Origin: Streptomyces sedi
GTDB taxonomy: Bacteria > Actinomycetota > Actinomycetes > Streptomycetales > Streptomycetaceae
Direction: 5' to 3'
DNA length: 64,000 nucleotides
Assembly (NCBI RefSeq): GCF_006335015.1
Contig: NZ_VDGT01000002.1
Coordinates: 310,001 to 374,000 of the forward strand
Shown here piece by piece: positions 34,326 through 43,293 of the stretch; position 1 is the first letter of the stretch, and each line of letters opens with the position of its first letter. Under the pieces are notes generated by a model. The model did not search any database. It worked only from the letters and a program-made list of their open reading frames with translations, and was not told the origin of the DNA. Both the position numbers and the translations under genes were made by a program.

Positions 34326-35612
34326 GACGTACAGCGAGGCCGTGACGATCAGCCCGCCGAGCGCGACGCACCAGACGTAGGGGAGGGTGCGCAGCATCAC
34401 CTGCTGGGGGCTGACCCCCGAGTACTGCGCGCTCCACACCGTCTGGGTGCTGGTCGGGTCGGCGACGCCGAAGACCTGGTTGTAGGAGGTGGTCAGGCCC
34501 AGCACGGCGATCGCCGGGTAGATGCCGGCCGCGATCAGCACGCCGGCGATGCCGGCGCCCAGCCCGTACACGTTCAACGGACCCCGGTAGAGGCACAGCG
34601 GGACCAGCGCGCCGAAGACCAGTACGAAGACCACCGGGTTCTGCGGGCTGACGTTCCTGACCAGTGGCTCCAACGCCTCGATGGAACCGGGGAGTTGCAC
34701 GGCGGCCAGCAGGATGCCGATCGCCACGAAGAGCACGATCGGCGCCGCCGCCACGTCGAACGAGGCGTACAGGGTGCGCAGCAGCCGGCGGTTCATCTCC
34801 CGCGGCCTGGTGGTGGTGACCAGTGCGAACAGCACGCCACCCAGCAGCGACGGGATGATCGCGATCTCCAGCCCCAGCGCCAGCACCAGCGGAACCACCG
34901 GGGTGAACAGCGCGTACCAGGGCGCGTCGCCCAGCCGCCGCCGGCGCGAGGGGCGGCGTTCGGCCGAGGCGTCCACCGACTTCAGCGACCAGGCGTGCTC
35001 CACGCCCCGCCGGCGCGTCTCGACCAGCACGAAGAGCACCGCGAAGAAGGCCGCGAACGGGAACAGCTTGATCATGAAGTTGCGGACCGTCTCCACCGGC
35101 AGGTCCAGCGCCGTCGAGAAGAACTGCCACACCGGCAGCTCGAACGGCAGCCCCGCCGCCAGGCCCATCAGGATGGTGCCGGCGGCGGTCACCTTCGGCA
35201 CGCCCACCGCGATCATCGCGGGGATGCCGATGATCCCCGCGAGCATCGCCGCCGGCGCCGAGCCGGTGACCGTGCCCACCAGCCCGGAGACCGCCAGCAC
35301 GCCGAGCGCCACCACGGTCGGCCGGTCGCCGCCGAACTCGACGATCTTGCGGACCAGCGTCCCCGCGATGCCCGTCTCGTCCAGCAGCTTGCCGAGCCAC
35401 GAGCCGAGCAGGATCGCGATCATCGTCGCGGCCAGGCCGGCGGAGCCCTCCTGGAGCACCGTGTCCAGCACGCTCTCCTCGCCGGTCAGCGGCGCGCCGG
35501 TGACCAGGGCGATGGAGACGCCGAGCAGCACCAGCGCGAACGCCGTGGGCAGTTTGCCGGAGAGCATCAACACGACGCCCACCAGCATCATCAACAGAAT
35601 CACGACACCCAT
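34323..35612 (-). CDS. Ion-transporter-superfamily permease (GntP/CitM/TRAP-like), carboxylate transport
   Basis: A 429-residue membrane protein with about 11-12 hydrophobic segments in two similar halves. Motifs such as VTGSAPAAMLAGIIGIPAMI and GLAAGLPFELPVWQFF recall the helical-hairpin transport sites of the GntP/citrate/dicarboxylate (IT) superfamily. A charged ~25-residue loop (about 195-220) separates the halves. Substrate cannot be told, but organic acids or sugar acids are usual. Its start is 8 bp after the HEXXH gene, within the minus-strand operon that contains the hydantoinase/oxoprolinase. Confidence 0.75.
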   Translation of the reverse strand: MGVVILLMMLVGVVLMLSGKLPTAFALVLLGVSIALVTGAPLTGEESVLDTVLQEGSAGLAATMIAILLGSWLGKLLDETGIAGTLVRKIVEFGGDRPTVVALGVLAVSGLVGTVTGSAPAAMLAGIIGIPAMIAVGVPKVTAAGTILMGLAAGLPFELPVWQFFSTALDLPVETVRNFMIKLFPFAAFFAVLFVLVETRRRGVEHAWSLKSVDASAERRPSRRRRLGDAPWYALFTPVVPLVLALGLEIAIIPSLLGGVLFALVTTTRPREMNRRLLRTLYASFDVAAAPIVLFVAIGILLAAVQLPGSIEALEPLVRNVSPQNPVVFVLVFGALVPLCLYRGPLNVYGLGAGIAGVLIAAGIYPAIAVLGLTTSYNQVFGVADPTSTQTVWSAQYSGVSPQQVMLRTLPYVWCVALGGLIVTASLYV

Positions 35613-35620
35613 GGCGACAC

Positions 35621-36262
35621 TCAGCTCTCTCTCGACGACACCGCGTGGGTCAGCGCGGCGGTCAGCAGCAGGGGACTGCGGCCCAGGCCGCAGACGGTGT
35701 GGGCGAAGGCGTGGGCGGCCAGCTCGTCGGCGCCGGCCACATGGCCGAGCCGCCGGAAGCGCCCCACGCGCAACGCCGTGTGGTCAAGGCGGCGGCGCAG
35801 CTCCGCGCGGTGGGCCCGGTCGCCCAACAGCCGGTGGCCCTCCTCGTGGACCAGCGCGGCCCGGCGCGCCGCGCCCGGTGGGAACCAGTCGCGCCATCCC
35901 AGCAGTTCGACGGTCTCCTCGGCCAACGCCAGCGTGTCCGTGAAGAGTTCGACCGTCTCCACCGGCCGGGACCGGTAGCGCGCCAGCAGCATCCGGTCGT
36001 CGTCGAGACCGCCGTCGCGCTCCACGACGCGCGCGCCGCCCGGCAGGTCCTCGTTCCCGGCCTCGGGGTGCGCGGCGGCCAGCTCGGCGCCGAACTCCGT
36101 GGCCACGCCCGCCCAGCGGCGCAGCTCCGCGTCGTCCCGACCGGAGTGCAGCGGGATGTTGGCCAGCAGCAGCCGGCCGAACTCGACGTCCTCGGTGGCG
36201 GCCAGCTCCGCGCCGCGCGCCCGCAGCGCGCGACGGCCCGCCGTCGACGTGGGGGCGCTCAT
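35621..36262 (-). CDS. Uncharacterised protein with HEEGH motif
   Basis: A 213-residue protein I do not recognise. It is helical and soluble and carries HEEGHRLLGDRAHRAELRRR at residues ~137-156; HEEGH is an HEXXH pattern and could bind a metal. Other features are the early VEFGRLLLANIPLHSG region and the late HVAGADELAAHAFAHTVCGLG. It starts at an ATGA overlap with the hydantoinase/oxoprolinase gene and is followed 8 bp later by the transporter, so it is a tightly coupled operon member. It may be an accessory subunit of the upstream enzyme or an independent hydrolase; neither is proven. Confidence 0.65.
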   Translation of the reverse strand: MSAPTSTAGRRALRARGAELAATEDVEFGRLLLANIPLHSGRDDAELRRWAGVATEFGAELAAAHPEAGNEDLPGGARVVERDGGLDDDRMLLARYRSRPVETVELFTDTLALAEETVELLGWRDWFPPGAARRAALVHEEGHRLLGDRAHRAELRRRLDHTALRVGRFRRLGHVAGADELAAHAFAHTVCGLGRSPLLLTAALTHAVSSRES

Positions 36263-38412
36263 GAGCGGGCCTCCACCACGGCGATCACCGGTTCGTCGGC
36301 GGAACGCGACCGCAGTTCGCTGCGGGCCAGCGCCAGCAGCGGCTGCGCGTCCAGCACGCCCGACAGGTCGGCGATCCGCGAGCCCAGCAGCAGCCGCACC
36401 GCCGGCGCCCGCACCCCGCCGTCGCCGTAGGCGGTGGTGTCCCGCACCAACGTCGCCAGCAGCTCGGGCGCCTGGCCCACCGTCGTGGACGCCACCGTGG
36501 CGTCCGCCGCGTGCAGCCGCACCACCCCGTCCGCGTCGACGACCCGCACCGGGTGCGTCGACCGCCGGAAGCGGCGGCTCCTGGTGGTGCCGTAGACCGT
36601 GTGCGTGGGCGTGCGGCCCAGCTCCTCGACGCGTTCCGACTCGGTCTTGAGGCTGCGGGCCGCCGCCGCCAGCCGCTCCGCGTCGTCCGAGCGGTGCGCC
36701 CGGTCCTGGGTGCGCAGCTCCGTGGCGCCGGTGGCGACCGCCCGCACGGTGTTGGTCTGCGGGTCGACCGTGACCTCCACCTCGACCCCCGCGGGGGCCG
36801 CGCCCTGCGCCACCACCGCCTGCTCGGCCTCCGCCCGCACCGCCAGGATCTGCTCCTGCGTGGCGCCGGGGATGATCCGTTCGATCTGCTCCCGCACCAG
36901 CGCCAGCGCCACCCCGATGGGGCTGATGACCTCGTTGTGCTCGGCGATCCTGCCGGGCAGCTCGGTCACCTCCGCCAGGTGCGGGGTGACGCTGGCCGCG
37001 CCGCCCCCGCCGCCGACCAGCACCACGGCGTCCCGGTCCAGCCGGTAGTCGCGCAGCATGGCGTCGACGACCGCCCGCACCTCCTTCACGCCGGCGTCCA
37101 GCACCGCCCGCGCCGCGCCCGCGACATCCGTGCCGAGCGCCTCGGCGAGCGGGGCCAACGCGGCGCGCGCGGTGGCCGGTTCGGCACGCGCGAAGTCGCC
37201 GTCCGGCACCTCGCCCAGCGCGTTGGCCGCGCAGGTCATCGTCACCGCGAACCGCCCGCCGGCCGCGTCCAGCACCGCGTGGTCCTCCGGGTCGCCCGGC
37301 AGCGGCGCGATCCGCGCCAGCCGGGCGTCCGCCAGCTCCTCGGGATCGGCGAAGCAGGCGTAGCGCAGCCCCGCGATGTGCGCGCTACGCGGGCCGGCGG
37401 CCACCACCTTCCCGTCCCCGATCCGCACCATCGAGCCGCCGCCCACGCCCACCGTCCGCACGTCCAGCGCCGGCAGATAGGAGGAACGGCCCAGCAGCGT
37501 CGCGTGCCGCACGGCGACCTTGCCCCTGCGGATCACGCTGATGTCGGTCGAGGTGCCTCCGGTCTCCAGGAAGACGCCCTCGCTGATCCTCTCCCGCATC
37601 AGCGCGCCCGCCACCCCGGCCGCCGGGCCCGACAGGACCGTCAGCAGCGGCCTGCGCCGCATCTCGTCCAGCGACATCACGCCGCCGTCGCAGCGCATCA
37701 CCATCAGCGGCGCCGTGATGCCGGCCTTGGCGATGCTGCCGTCCACCAGGTCGGCCGTCGCCAGCATCCTCGGCAGGATCGCCGCGTTGACCACCGCCGT
37801 CCTGGTGCGCTTGCGCAGCCCGTAGAGCGAGGTGATCTCGTGCGCCGCCGTCATCGGCAGCCCGAACTCGCGCGCCACCTCCACCACGGCCCGCTCGCCC
37901 TCCGGATCGTCCACGCTGAACGGCTCGCTGACCACCAGCACCCCGACGCCGCCGTCGACCAGGCCCCGGACCGCCTCGCGCACCGCGCCCGTGTCGTGCG
38001 GGTCGGGCACGTGGGCGTAGCGCAGCGGGAAGGGGTGGTTCTCCGTCAACGGCAGCTTCGCCAGGGCCCGAAGCCGCCTGGTCAGCGCGGCGCCGGGCCC
38101 GGTGCCCACGCCGATGAGGCCGACGGGGGAGACGTCGCCCTCCAACAGGGCGTTGGTAGCCTGGGTCGTGCCGTGGGCCAGGAAGGACACCTCGGCCGCG
38201 GTGTGGCCGGTCTCGGCCAGCAGCCGGTCGAGCGCGGTGACGATGCCGTGGGCCACCCCGTCCTCGTGGTGGTGGCTGGTGGGCACCTTGACCTGGCCGA
38301 CGAGCGTGAGCGTCGTGGCGTCTACGGCCACGGCGTCGGTGAAGGTTCCGCCCACGTCGATGCCGACGCGGATCTGGCGGGTGTGCGGATGGGTCGGCCG
38401 GTGAGAGGTCAT
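36259..38412 (-). CDS. Hydantoinase/5-oxoprolinase family protein, HyuA-like
   Basis: A 717-residue ATP-dependent amidohydrolase of the HyuA/oxoprolinase class. It shows the ASKHA-type N-terminal phosphate loop IRVGIDVGGTFTDAVAVD, the FLAHGTTQATNALLEGDVSP segment, PLLTVLSGPAAGVAGAL, and the ETGGTSTDISVIRRGK motif. Relatives cleave 5-oxoproline, hydantoins or (with a B subunit) N-methylhydantoins and acetone. No HyuB-type gene is nearby, which favours a single-subunit activity. The C-terminal ~150 residues are of unknown purpose. It is followed by an ATGA-coupled HEXXH protein and a carboxylate-type transporter, and is preceded by the FAD oxidoreductase gene with a 115-bp gap. Confidence 0.88.
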   Translation of the reverse strand: MTSHRPTHPHTRQIRVGIDVGGTFTDAVAVDATTLTLVGQVKVPTSHHHEDGVAHGIVTALDRLLAETGHTAAEVSFLAHGTTQATNALLEGDVSPVGLIGVGTGPGAALTRRLRALAKLPLTENHPFPLRYAHVPDPHDTGAVREAVRGLVDGGVGVLVVSEPFSVDDPEGERAVVEVAREFGLPMTAAHEITSLYGLRKRTRTAVVNAAILPRMLATADLVDGSIAKAGITAPLMVMRCDGGVMSLDEMRRRPLLTVLSGPAAGVAGALMRERISEGVFLETGGTSTDISVIRRGKVAVRHATLLGRSSYLPALDVRTVGVGGGSMVRIGDGKVVAAGPRSAHIAGLRYACFADPEELADARLARIAPLPGDPEDHAVLDAAGGRFAVTMTCAANALGEVPDGDFARAEPATARAALAPLAEALGTDVAGAARAVLDAGVKEVRAVVDAMLRDYRLDRDAVVLVGGGGGAASVTPHLAEVTELPGRIAEHNEVISPIGVALALVREQIERIIPGATQEQILAVRAEAEQAVVAQGAAPAGVEVEVTVDPQTNTVRAVATGATELRTQDRAHRSDDAERLAAAARSLKTESERVEELGRTPTHTVYGTTRSRRFRRSTHPVRVVDADGVVRLHAADATVASTTVGQAPELLATLVRDTTAYGDGGVRAPAVRLLLGSRIADLSGVLDAQPLLALARSELRSRSADEPVIAVVEARS

Positions 38413-38527
38413 CGTCTGGACACCTCCTCGTGTCTTCGCGTTGTGGTGGTGGGTGGGGACGGCCGGGCGGGCCAGGTGGAGCTGACTCGCCCGGCAGGTC
38501 GCCCGCTGGGGGCGCGCCGCGGGCCGT

Positions 38528-40198
38528 TCAGTAGCCCCGCACGTCGGGCCAGTGCCGCTGGACGCCCTCGCGGTCCAACCGGCGCAGGAAGTCGGTCAGA
38601 TGCTTCTCCTCGCCCCTGACCTGGTGGGGAACGAGGCCCTCCGTCAGGCAGTGCGCGGCCAGCGCGCCGGCGGCCTCGCCCACGTTCCACTCCACCGGGT
38701 GGAGCCGGTAGCAGCCGTTGGTGACGTGGGTGGTGCCGATGTTCTTGCCGGCCGGCAGCAGGTTGGTCACCCGCCGCGGCAGCAGCGCGCCCAGCGGGAT
38801 CTCGAACGGGACGGACGCGATGTCCACGTAGTTGTCGCCGCCCGTCGAGGGGTGCAGGTCGATCCGGTAGGCGCCCACGCCCACCGAGTCGGGGTGGCGG
38901 GTGCCGCCGTAGGGGCCGACGATCTCCATCGACACGTCGTGCTCGGTGACGGTGGTCACCGCGCGGATGCGCCGCGCCTCCCGGACGTACGCCGCCTTGG
39001 CCAGGCCGTCGACCGTGCCCGTCACGTCGCCGCGCGCCCGCAGCCCGGGGAAGCCGGTGCCGCCGTCCGGGCGCGGCGCCTCCGTCTGGAGCCAGTACAG
39101 CACCGACAGCGACAGCTGCCGCGCGCCGTGCAGCGCCCGGCGCTCGCCCTCCTCGCCGAGGCCGACCAGCGGGGACTCCCAGTAGTCGTTCAGCGGCCAG
39201 TTGACCAGCGTGATGTCCGAGTCGAACGCGCCCTCACGGTGCAGCTTGCGGGCCAGGATGCGGCGGAAGCCCCACAGCTCCTTGTCGCCCGCGTCCGCGC
39301 TCTGGTCGGCCGAGACCGCCAGCGGGTCCTGCTCCGGGTTGGGCTCGAAGGTGCGCGGCACCGACTCCAGCGAGCGCGGGTCCGGCGCCTGGAACCCCAG
39401 CAGCGGCCCGGGCCAGAACGGCGGCCGGTAGTCGCGCCAGAAGGCGTAGTCCTCCGGCCGGTCGATGGTGTGGTCCTCGCCCTCGTGGTGGGAGAGCGCG
39501 AAGCAGAACGTGATGCCCTGCTGGTTCAGCGGGTCGGCCTGCTCGGGGGCGTGCGGCTCGTCGTGCTCGGAACGCGCCTCGGCGCCCAACACGTGCTCGA
39601 CGCCCGCGAGTTCGAGCAGCTCGCCGGTCTCGGTCGCGTCCAGCACATAGGGCGCGGCGACCGTGTGCCGGCCGCCGCCGCGCAGGTCGCGCAGCGTCAC
39701 GGCGCGGACCTCGTCGCCGTCGGTGTGGGCGGCGACCGGGCGGTGCTCGGTGAGCACGGTCAGCCGGCCGGCCGCGCGGTGCGGCGCCAGCATCCCCTCG
39801 ATCACGGCGAGCGCGACGCGCGGCTCGACGCACAGCTTGCTGACCCGGCCGGCGCCCGGGTTGAGCTGCGGCAGCGCGCTCGCCTCGGAACGCAGCGGGT
39901 ACCACTGGCGGTAGTACTCCCGCATCCGCTCGCGCAGCGCGCGGTAGCTGGCCGTCACGCCGAACTGCTCCACCCACGGGTGCTCGTCCGGCGGCACGGC
40001 CTGCGACGTCAACTGCCCGCCGACCCAGTCGGTCTCCTCGGTCAGCACGGCGCGGTGCCCGGCCCGGCAGACGGCGAGCGCCGCCGCGACCCCGCCGAGC
40101 CCGCCGCCGACGATCAGCACGTCCGTGACGGACTCGCGTGCGTCAGCCGGCGAGGCGGGGGCGGGGGTGGGCGTGGTCACGGTGTCGGGGGTCGGCAT
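38528..40198 (-). CDS. FAD-dependent oxidoreductase (FAD_oxidored type)
   Basis: A 556-residue flavoprotein. The FAD-binding motif is VLIVGGGLGGVAAALAVCRA (residues ~28-47), followed by LTEETDWVGGQLTSQ, a form found in the FAD_oxidored family of putative dehydrogenases. Near the end LLPAGKNIGTTHVTNGCYRL and HPVEWNVGEAAGALAAHCLT fit the second FAD-contact region. The C-terminus VQRHWPDVRGY is typical. The first ~20 residues are Thr/Pro-rich. ATG at 40198 has GGGAGAGAAG upstream; the open frame continues upstream as a shadow of the LacI gene. These proteins oxidise small molecules; the substrate is unknown. First structural gene after the LacI regulator. Confidence 0.85.
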   Translation of the reverse strand: MPTPDTVTTPTPAPASPADARESVTDVLIVGGGLGGVAAALAVCRAGHRAVLTEETDWVGGQLTSQAVPPDEHPWVEQFGVTASYRALRERMREYYRQWYPLRSEASALPQLNPGAGRVSKLCVEPRVALAVIEGMLAPHRAAGRLTVLTEHRPVAAHTDGDEVRAVTLRDLRGGGRHTVAAPYVLDATETGELLELAGVEHVLGAEARSEHDEPHAPEQADPLNQQGITFCFALSHHEGEDHTIDRPEDYAFWRDYRPPFWPGPLLGFQAPDPRSLESVPRTFEPNPEQDPLAVSADQSADAGDKELWGFRRILARKLHREGAFDSDITLVNWPLNDYWESPLVGLGEEGERRALHGARQLSLSVLYWLQTEAPRPDGGTGFPGLRARGDVTGTVDGLAKAAYVREARRIRAVTTVTEHDVSMEIVGPYGGTRHPDSVGVGAYRIDLHPSTGGDNYVDIASVPFEIPLGALLPRRVTNLLPAGKNIGTTHVTNGCYRLHPVEWNVGEAAGALAAHCLTEGLVPHQVRGEEKHLTDFLRRLDREGVQRHWPDVRGY

Positions 40199-40368
40199 GG
40201 GGTCTTCTCTCCCTGGGTGGTGCGGGCCCCTCCGGGGGGGCGACAACGGTGCGGTCGTGGTGGGGCGGTTCGCCGGGTGCGGCTCGCCGGTGGGCGCCCG
40301 CGCGGTTCCCCGCGCGGCCCGGTGGCCGGGCGGTGCGGGTGCGCGGGGGCGGTGACCTGTGGTGCGGG

Positions 40369-41421
40369 TCACGGGGACTCCCCCGGTGGGGGAGGGCCCG
40401 ACGTCGCGCCGGGGCGGAACGCGCAGCGCGCCAGCGTCGCGCCTGGCCGCTGCCCGGCCAGCAGGTCGGTCAACGCCCGCACGGCGGCCGTGCCCAACTC
40501 GGCGCGCGGGATGTCGAAGCCGGTGACCGGCGTCGCCAGCGGCAGGTCGGGCGGCGGCGAGCCGAGCAGCGCCAACGACAGGTCGTCGGGCGCCCGCAGC
40601 CCGGCGGCGGTGACCGCGGCGTGCAGCGCCCGCCACACCGCCCCGGTGTCGGTCTCCTCGGCGACGAACGCCGTCACGCCCTCGGCCCGCCGCGCCCGCA
40701 CCCACTCGGCGGTCAGCTCGTCCGCCGGCGCCCCGACCCGGACCACGCTGCCCTCGGCCGGGGCCAGGCCCTCGCGGAAGCCGCGTTCGCGGTCGGTGGA
40801 GGCGGGCGCGTCGTCGTCCTCGCGGACCAGCACGACGCGGCGGTGGCCGGCGGCCACGAGGTGGGAGACCACCTCGGAGCTGGCCGCGACGTAGTCGGCA
40901 CCGACCCAGGCCAGCTCGGCTATCTCGTCGCGGCGGCCGACGTGCACCAGCGGGAAGCCGTCGTCGACCAGCCGCCGCAGCGGCTCGGTCGGCACGTGGC
41001 GGCCGAAGAGCAGGCAGCCGTCGGCGAGCCGCACCCGTTCCAGCGCGCCGGGCGCGGCGGCACGGCCGCCGCCGCTGCTGGAGCCGGTGAAGAGCACCAG
41101 GTCGAAGCCGCGCTCGGCGGCCTCCCGCTCCACTCCGACGAGGAACGGGTAGTACGAGTGCGCGGGGTCGGTCGGGAAGGTCGCGGTGAAGCTGAAGACG
41201 CCGAGCAGGTTGTTGCTGGCGGCGGCCAGCCGCCGGGCCGCCGGGTCGGGGACGTAGCCCAGGGTGCGGGCCGCCTCCAGGACCCGTTGCCGGGTGGCCT
41301 CCTGGATCACTATGCCCTGCTTGTTGCCGCCGAGGACCAGCGAGACCGTCGTCTGCGAGACCCCGGCCAACTTGGCCACCTCGGCCTGGCGGGGCCTTCC
41401 TCGCCTGATCTTCCCGGCCAC
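40369..41421 (-). CDS. LacI-family transcriptional regulator
   Basis: A 350-residue repressor with an N-terminal LacI headpiece (EVAKLAGVSQTTVSLVLGGN) and a sugar-binding-protein-like sensor (GVFSFTATFPTDPAHSYYPF onward). GTG at 41421 is chosen because GAGGGG lies seven bases upstream; a GTG at 41451 in frame is also possible. Two matching palindromes lie upstream, one over the predicted -10 box, implying autorepression. It is the first gene of the minus-strand catabolic block (FAD oxidoreductase, HyuA, transporter), which it probably controls, although a 170-bp gap separates it from the FAD gene. Confidence 0.9.
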   Translation of the reverse strand: MAGKIRRGRPRQAEVAKLAGVSQTTVSLVLGGNKQGIVIQEATRQRVLEAARTLGYVPDPAARRLAAASNNLLGVFSFTATFPTDPAHSYYPFLVGVEREAAERGFDLVLFTGSSSGGGRAAAPGALERVRLADGCLLFGRHVPTEPLRRLVDDGFPLVHVGRRDEIAELAWVGADYVAASSEVVSHLVAAGHRRVVLVREDDDAPASTDRERGFREGLAPAEGSVVRVGAPADELTAEWVRARRAEGVTAFVAEETDTGAVWRALHAAVTAAGLRAPDDLSLALLGSPPPDLPLATPVTGFDIPRAELGTAAVRALTDLLAGQRPGATLARCAFRPGATSGPPPPGESP

Positions 41422-41456
41422 CTGGCAACCCCTCGCTGACGTCGTCGTCACTCTTG

Positions 41457-41514
41457 CTAATGCGTATTAGTTGGGTGGAGCGAAGCGTCCACGGTCTGAA
41501 CTAATGCGGATTAA
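41457..41514 (-). promoter_or_regulatory. LacI gene promoter with twin operators
   Basis: CTAATGCGTATTAG (41457-41470) and CTAATGCGGATTAA (41501-41514) are nearly identical palindromes with centres 44 bp apart, about four helical turns. On the minus strand TGGACG (41491-41486) and TAATAC (41469-41464), 16 bp apart, form a promoter whose -10 lies in the first operator. The A+T-rich CG-centred operator is typical of LacI proteins, and two copies allow looping. Confidence 0.7.
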
Positions 41515-41660
41515 CGAGCACCATCGTCCTCCCGCCCCGGCCCCGTCAAGGGGTGGCGTCGACGTTCACGCAGATCGCCACGGCCGGCGACGTTCCGTGT
41601 CCGGCGCGGGAAGGGGGGGGAGCGGGAGGGGAGGAGCGGGAGGGGAGTCGAGGGGGCGTG

Positions 41661-42176
41661 TCAGAGCGCGGAGTGCGGCCCCAGCCGGTGGTAGGTCCGG
41701 TCGAGGAAGACCAGCGGGCCGGTCTCGGTCCTGACCTCGGCCTGGAGGGCGAGCAGGGATATCAGATAGCTGCCGCCGACCGGCGTGCGTTCCAGCACCC
41801 GGGCGCGTATCCAGGCGTGCGCGCCGTCGATCACCGGCTCGCCCGTGGGCAGCCGGGACCAGCCGCCGGCGGCGAACCGGTCCACCCCGCTGGTGGCGAA
41901 GCGCGCCGAGACGTCGTGCTGGTGGTCGGCGAGCAGGCTGACCGTGAGCGTGTCGGCGGCGGCCACCGCGGGGGCGCAGGAGGAGGTGGCGGCCAACGAG
42001 AAGGCCAGCAGGGGCGGTTCGGCCGAGACCGAGATCACCGAGGTGGCGGTGAACCCCGCCGGCCGGCCGTCGTGCGTCATGGCCACCACCGCGACCCCCG
42101 CCGGGTGCCGACGGAAGACCGACTTGTACGCGGCGCCGGTGAGATGGCCGGTCTCGACGCGTTCGCCCGAGGTCAT
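41661..42176 (-). CDS. Flavin reductase family protein (HpaC/DszD-like)
   Basis: A 171-residue FMN-binding split-barrel protein. It has the expected VFRRHPAGVAVVAMTHDGRP, then GFTATSVISVSAEPPLLAFS, and a terminal DRTYHRLG motif. Such enzymes use NAD(P)H to make free reduced flavin for a partner monooxygenase. ATG at 42176 overlaps the stop of the preceding FMN reductase gene (ATGA). The monooxygenase that would use the flavin is not next to it; an LLM-type enzyme is at 58.4 kb. Confidence 0.9.
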   Translation of the reverse strand: MTSGERVETGHLTGAAYKSVFRRHPAGVAVVAMTHDGRPAGFTATSVISVSAEPPLLAFSLAATSSCAPAVAAADTLTVSLLADHQHDVSARFATSGVDRFAAGGWSRLPTGEPVIDGAHAWIRARVLERTPVGGSYLISLLALQAEVRTETGPLVFLDRTYHRLGPHSAL

Positions 42177-42733
42177 CGCCCACCCCCGGCGCCGACGGCG
42201 CCGGCCAGCGCAGGGCCGGCGGTGGCGAGCCAGTCGGCGATGGCGGGGCCGGGGTCGGCCAGCGACGCCTCGGTCACGACCAGGCTTCTGCTGGGCACGA
42301 TCGCTCCCAACTCGACCAGCAGCGGCCGGAGATGGACCTCGCCGGCCAGCGCGTGCGCCGGCCCGCCGGAGACGACCAGCGGCACCGCGGGCACCCCCCG
42401 CAGCCCCTCGTTCCGGTAGAGGTCGAGGAACGCCTTCAACAGCCCGGTGTAGGACGCCTTGTAGACCGGCGTGGCGATCACCGCGATCCGCGCCGCTGCC
42501 AGCGTGTCGAGGGCGGCGTCGGCGGCGGGGTGGGTGGGCGTCAGGATCTCGGGGGCGAACGCGGCCAGGTCGACGGTGGTCACCGGGGCGCCGGGCAGCA
42601 CCTCGCTGGCGAGGGCGTCGGCCACCCGCTCGGCGAGGGCCAGGGTGCGGGAGCCGGGGCGCGGGTTGCCGGAGAGGGCGACGACGCCCGGGTTCTCGGG
42701 GGACGGGGCGGGCGGCGTGGGCGGGACGGACAA
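42173..42733 (-). CDS. NADPH-dependent FMN reductase (SsuE-like)
   Basis: A 186-residue flavodoxin-fold reductase. The phosphate-binding loop is ALSGNPRPGSRTLALAERVA and the active-site strand is VIATPVYKASYTGLLKAFLD, the pattern of SsuE/MsuE proteins that feed sulfonate monooxygenases. The TTG at 42733 is chosen because GGAGG lies six bases upstream. It is coupled to the flavin reductase and divergent from the leader-peptide/ABC operon. Together they suggest reductive supply for a flavin-dependent desulfonation or similar reaction (inference). Confidence 0.85.
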   Translation of the reverse strand: MSVPPTPPAPSPENPGVVALSGNPRPGSRTLALAERVADALASEVLPGAPVTTVDLAAFAPEILTPTHPAADAALDTLAAARIAVIATPVYKASYTGLLKAFLDLYRNEGLRGVPAVPLVVSGGPAHALAGEVHLRPLLVELGAIVPSRSLVVTEASLADPGPAIADWLATAGPALAGAVGAGGGR

Positions 42734-43293
42734 GGTGTTCCTCCGTTGCGCGCGGTCGACGGTCCGGTGACGAACGGTCCGGTGTCGGCGGTCGTGAGTC
42801 GAACGGGCCCGTGCGGGGCGGCGGTTCGAGGGGTCGGCGCCCGCCGGACGCCACCCCCTCGAACCGCGGGGCAAGCGCGCTGCCGCCCCGCGCGGGCGGC
42901 GCGGCGGCGGGGTGGGGCGCGGGGGTGCGGAACGTACGGGGCGTCGGGGGCGTCGTGCGGCGCCGGCCCTCAGGCCGAGGGGCGTTCCGGCGAGCGCGGG
43001 AACGGCTCGACAGGCCGGGAGTCGAGACACGGACATCGCGACGCGGGGACCGCGCGGAGTGCGGCTCCGGCCGGCGAAGGGGCCGGGACGTGGCGTGTCA
43101 TGACCCACACCCTAGAACCCGCTCGCGAAGCCGTCCACCGCCCACCCGCGTCCCCCGGCCGGGCCAGTGGGTCGGCAACGGGCAACGGACGCAAGGGGCG
43201 TTGGCGTCTCGCCGGCCCCTGCGCCGAGCGGTCTCCCGTCGAATGTGAGCTGCGCCATTGACGGGGAGCCCCCGCTGCCTCATTGTCCTCCCC

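Noticed and set aside
38528..41428. Extension of the FAD oxidoreductase frame to 966 codons
   Set aside because: The upstream part is an out-of-frame shadow of the LacI gene; the FAD-binding motif and ribosome site support the start at 40198.
43010..43110. Second Cys-rich leader peptide ahead of the FMN reductase on the minus strand
   Set aside because: Short frames with Cys codons exist (e.g. PASRCPCLDSRP), but they lack the RRHVDL pattern and have no clear start signal.
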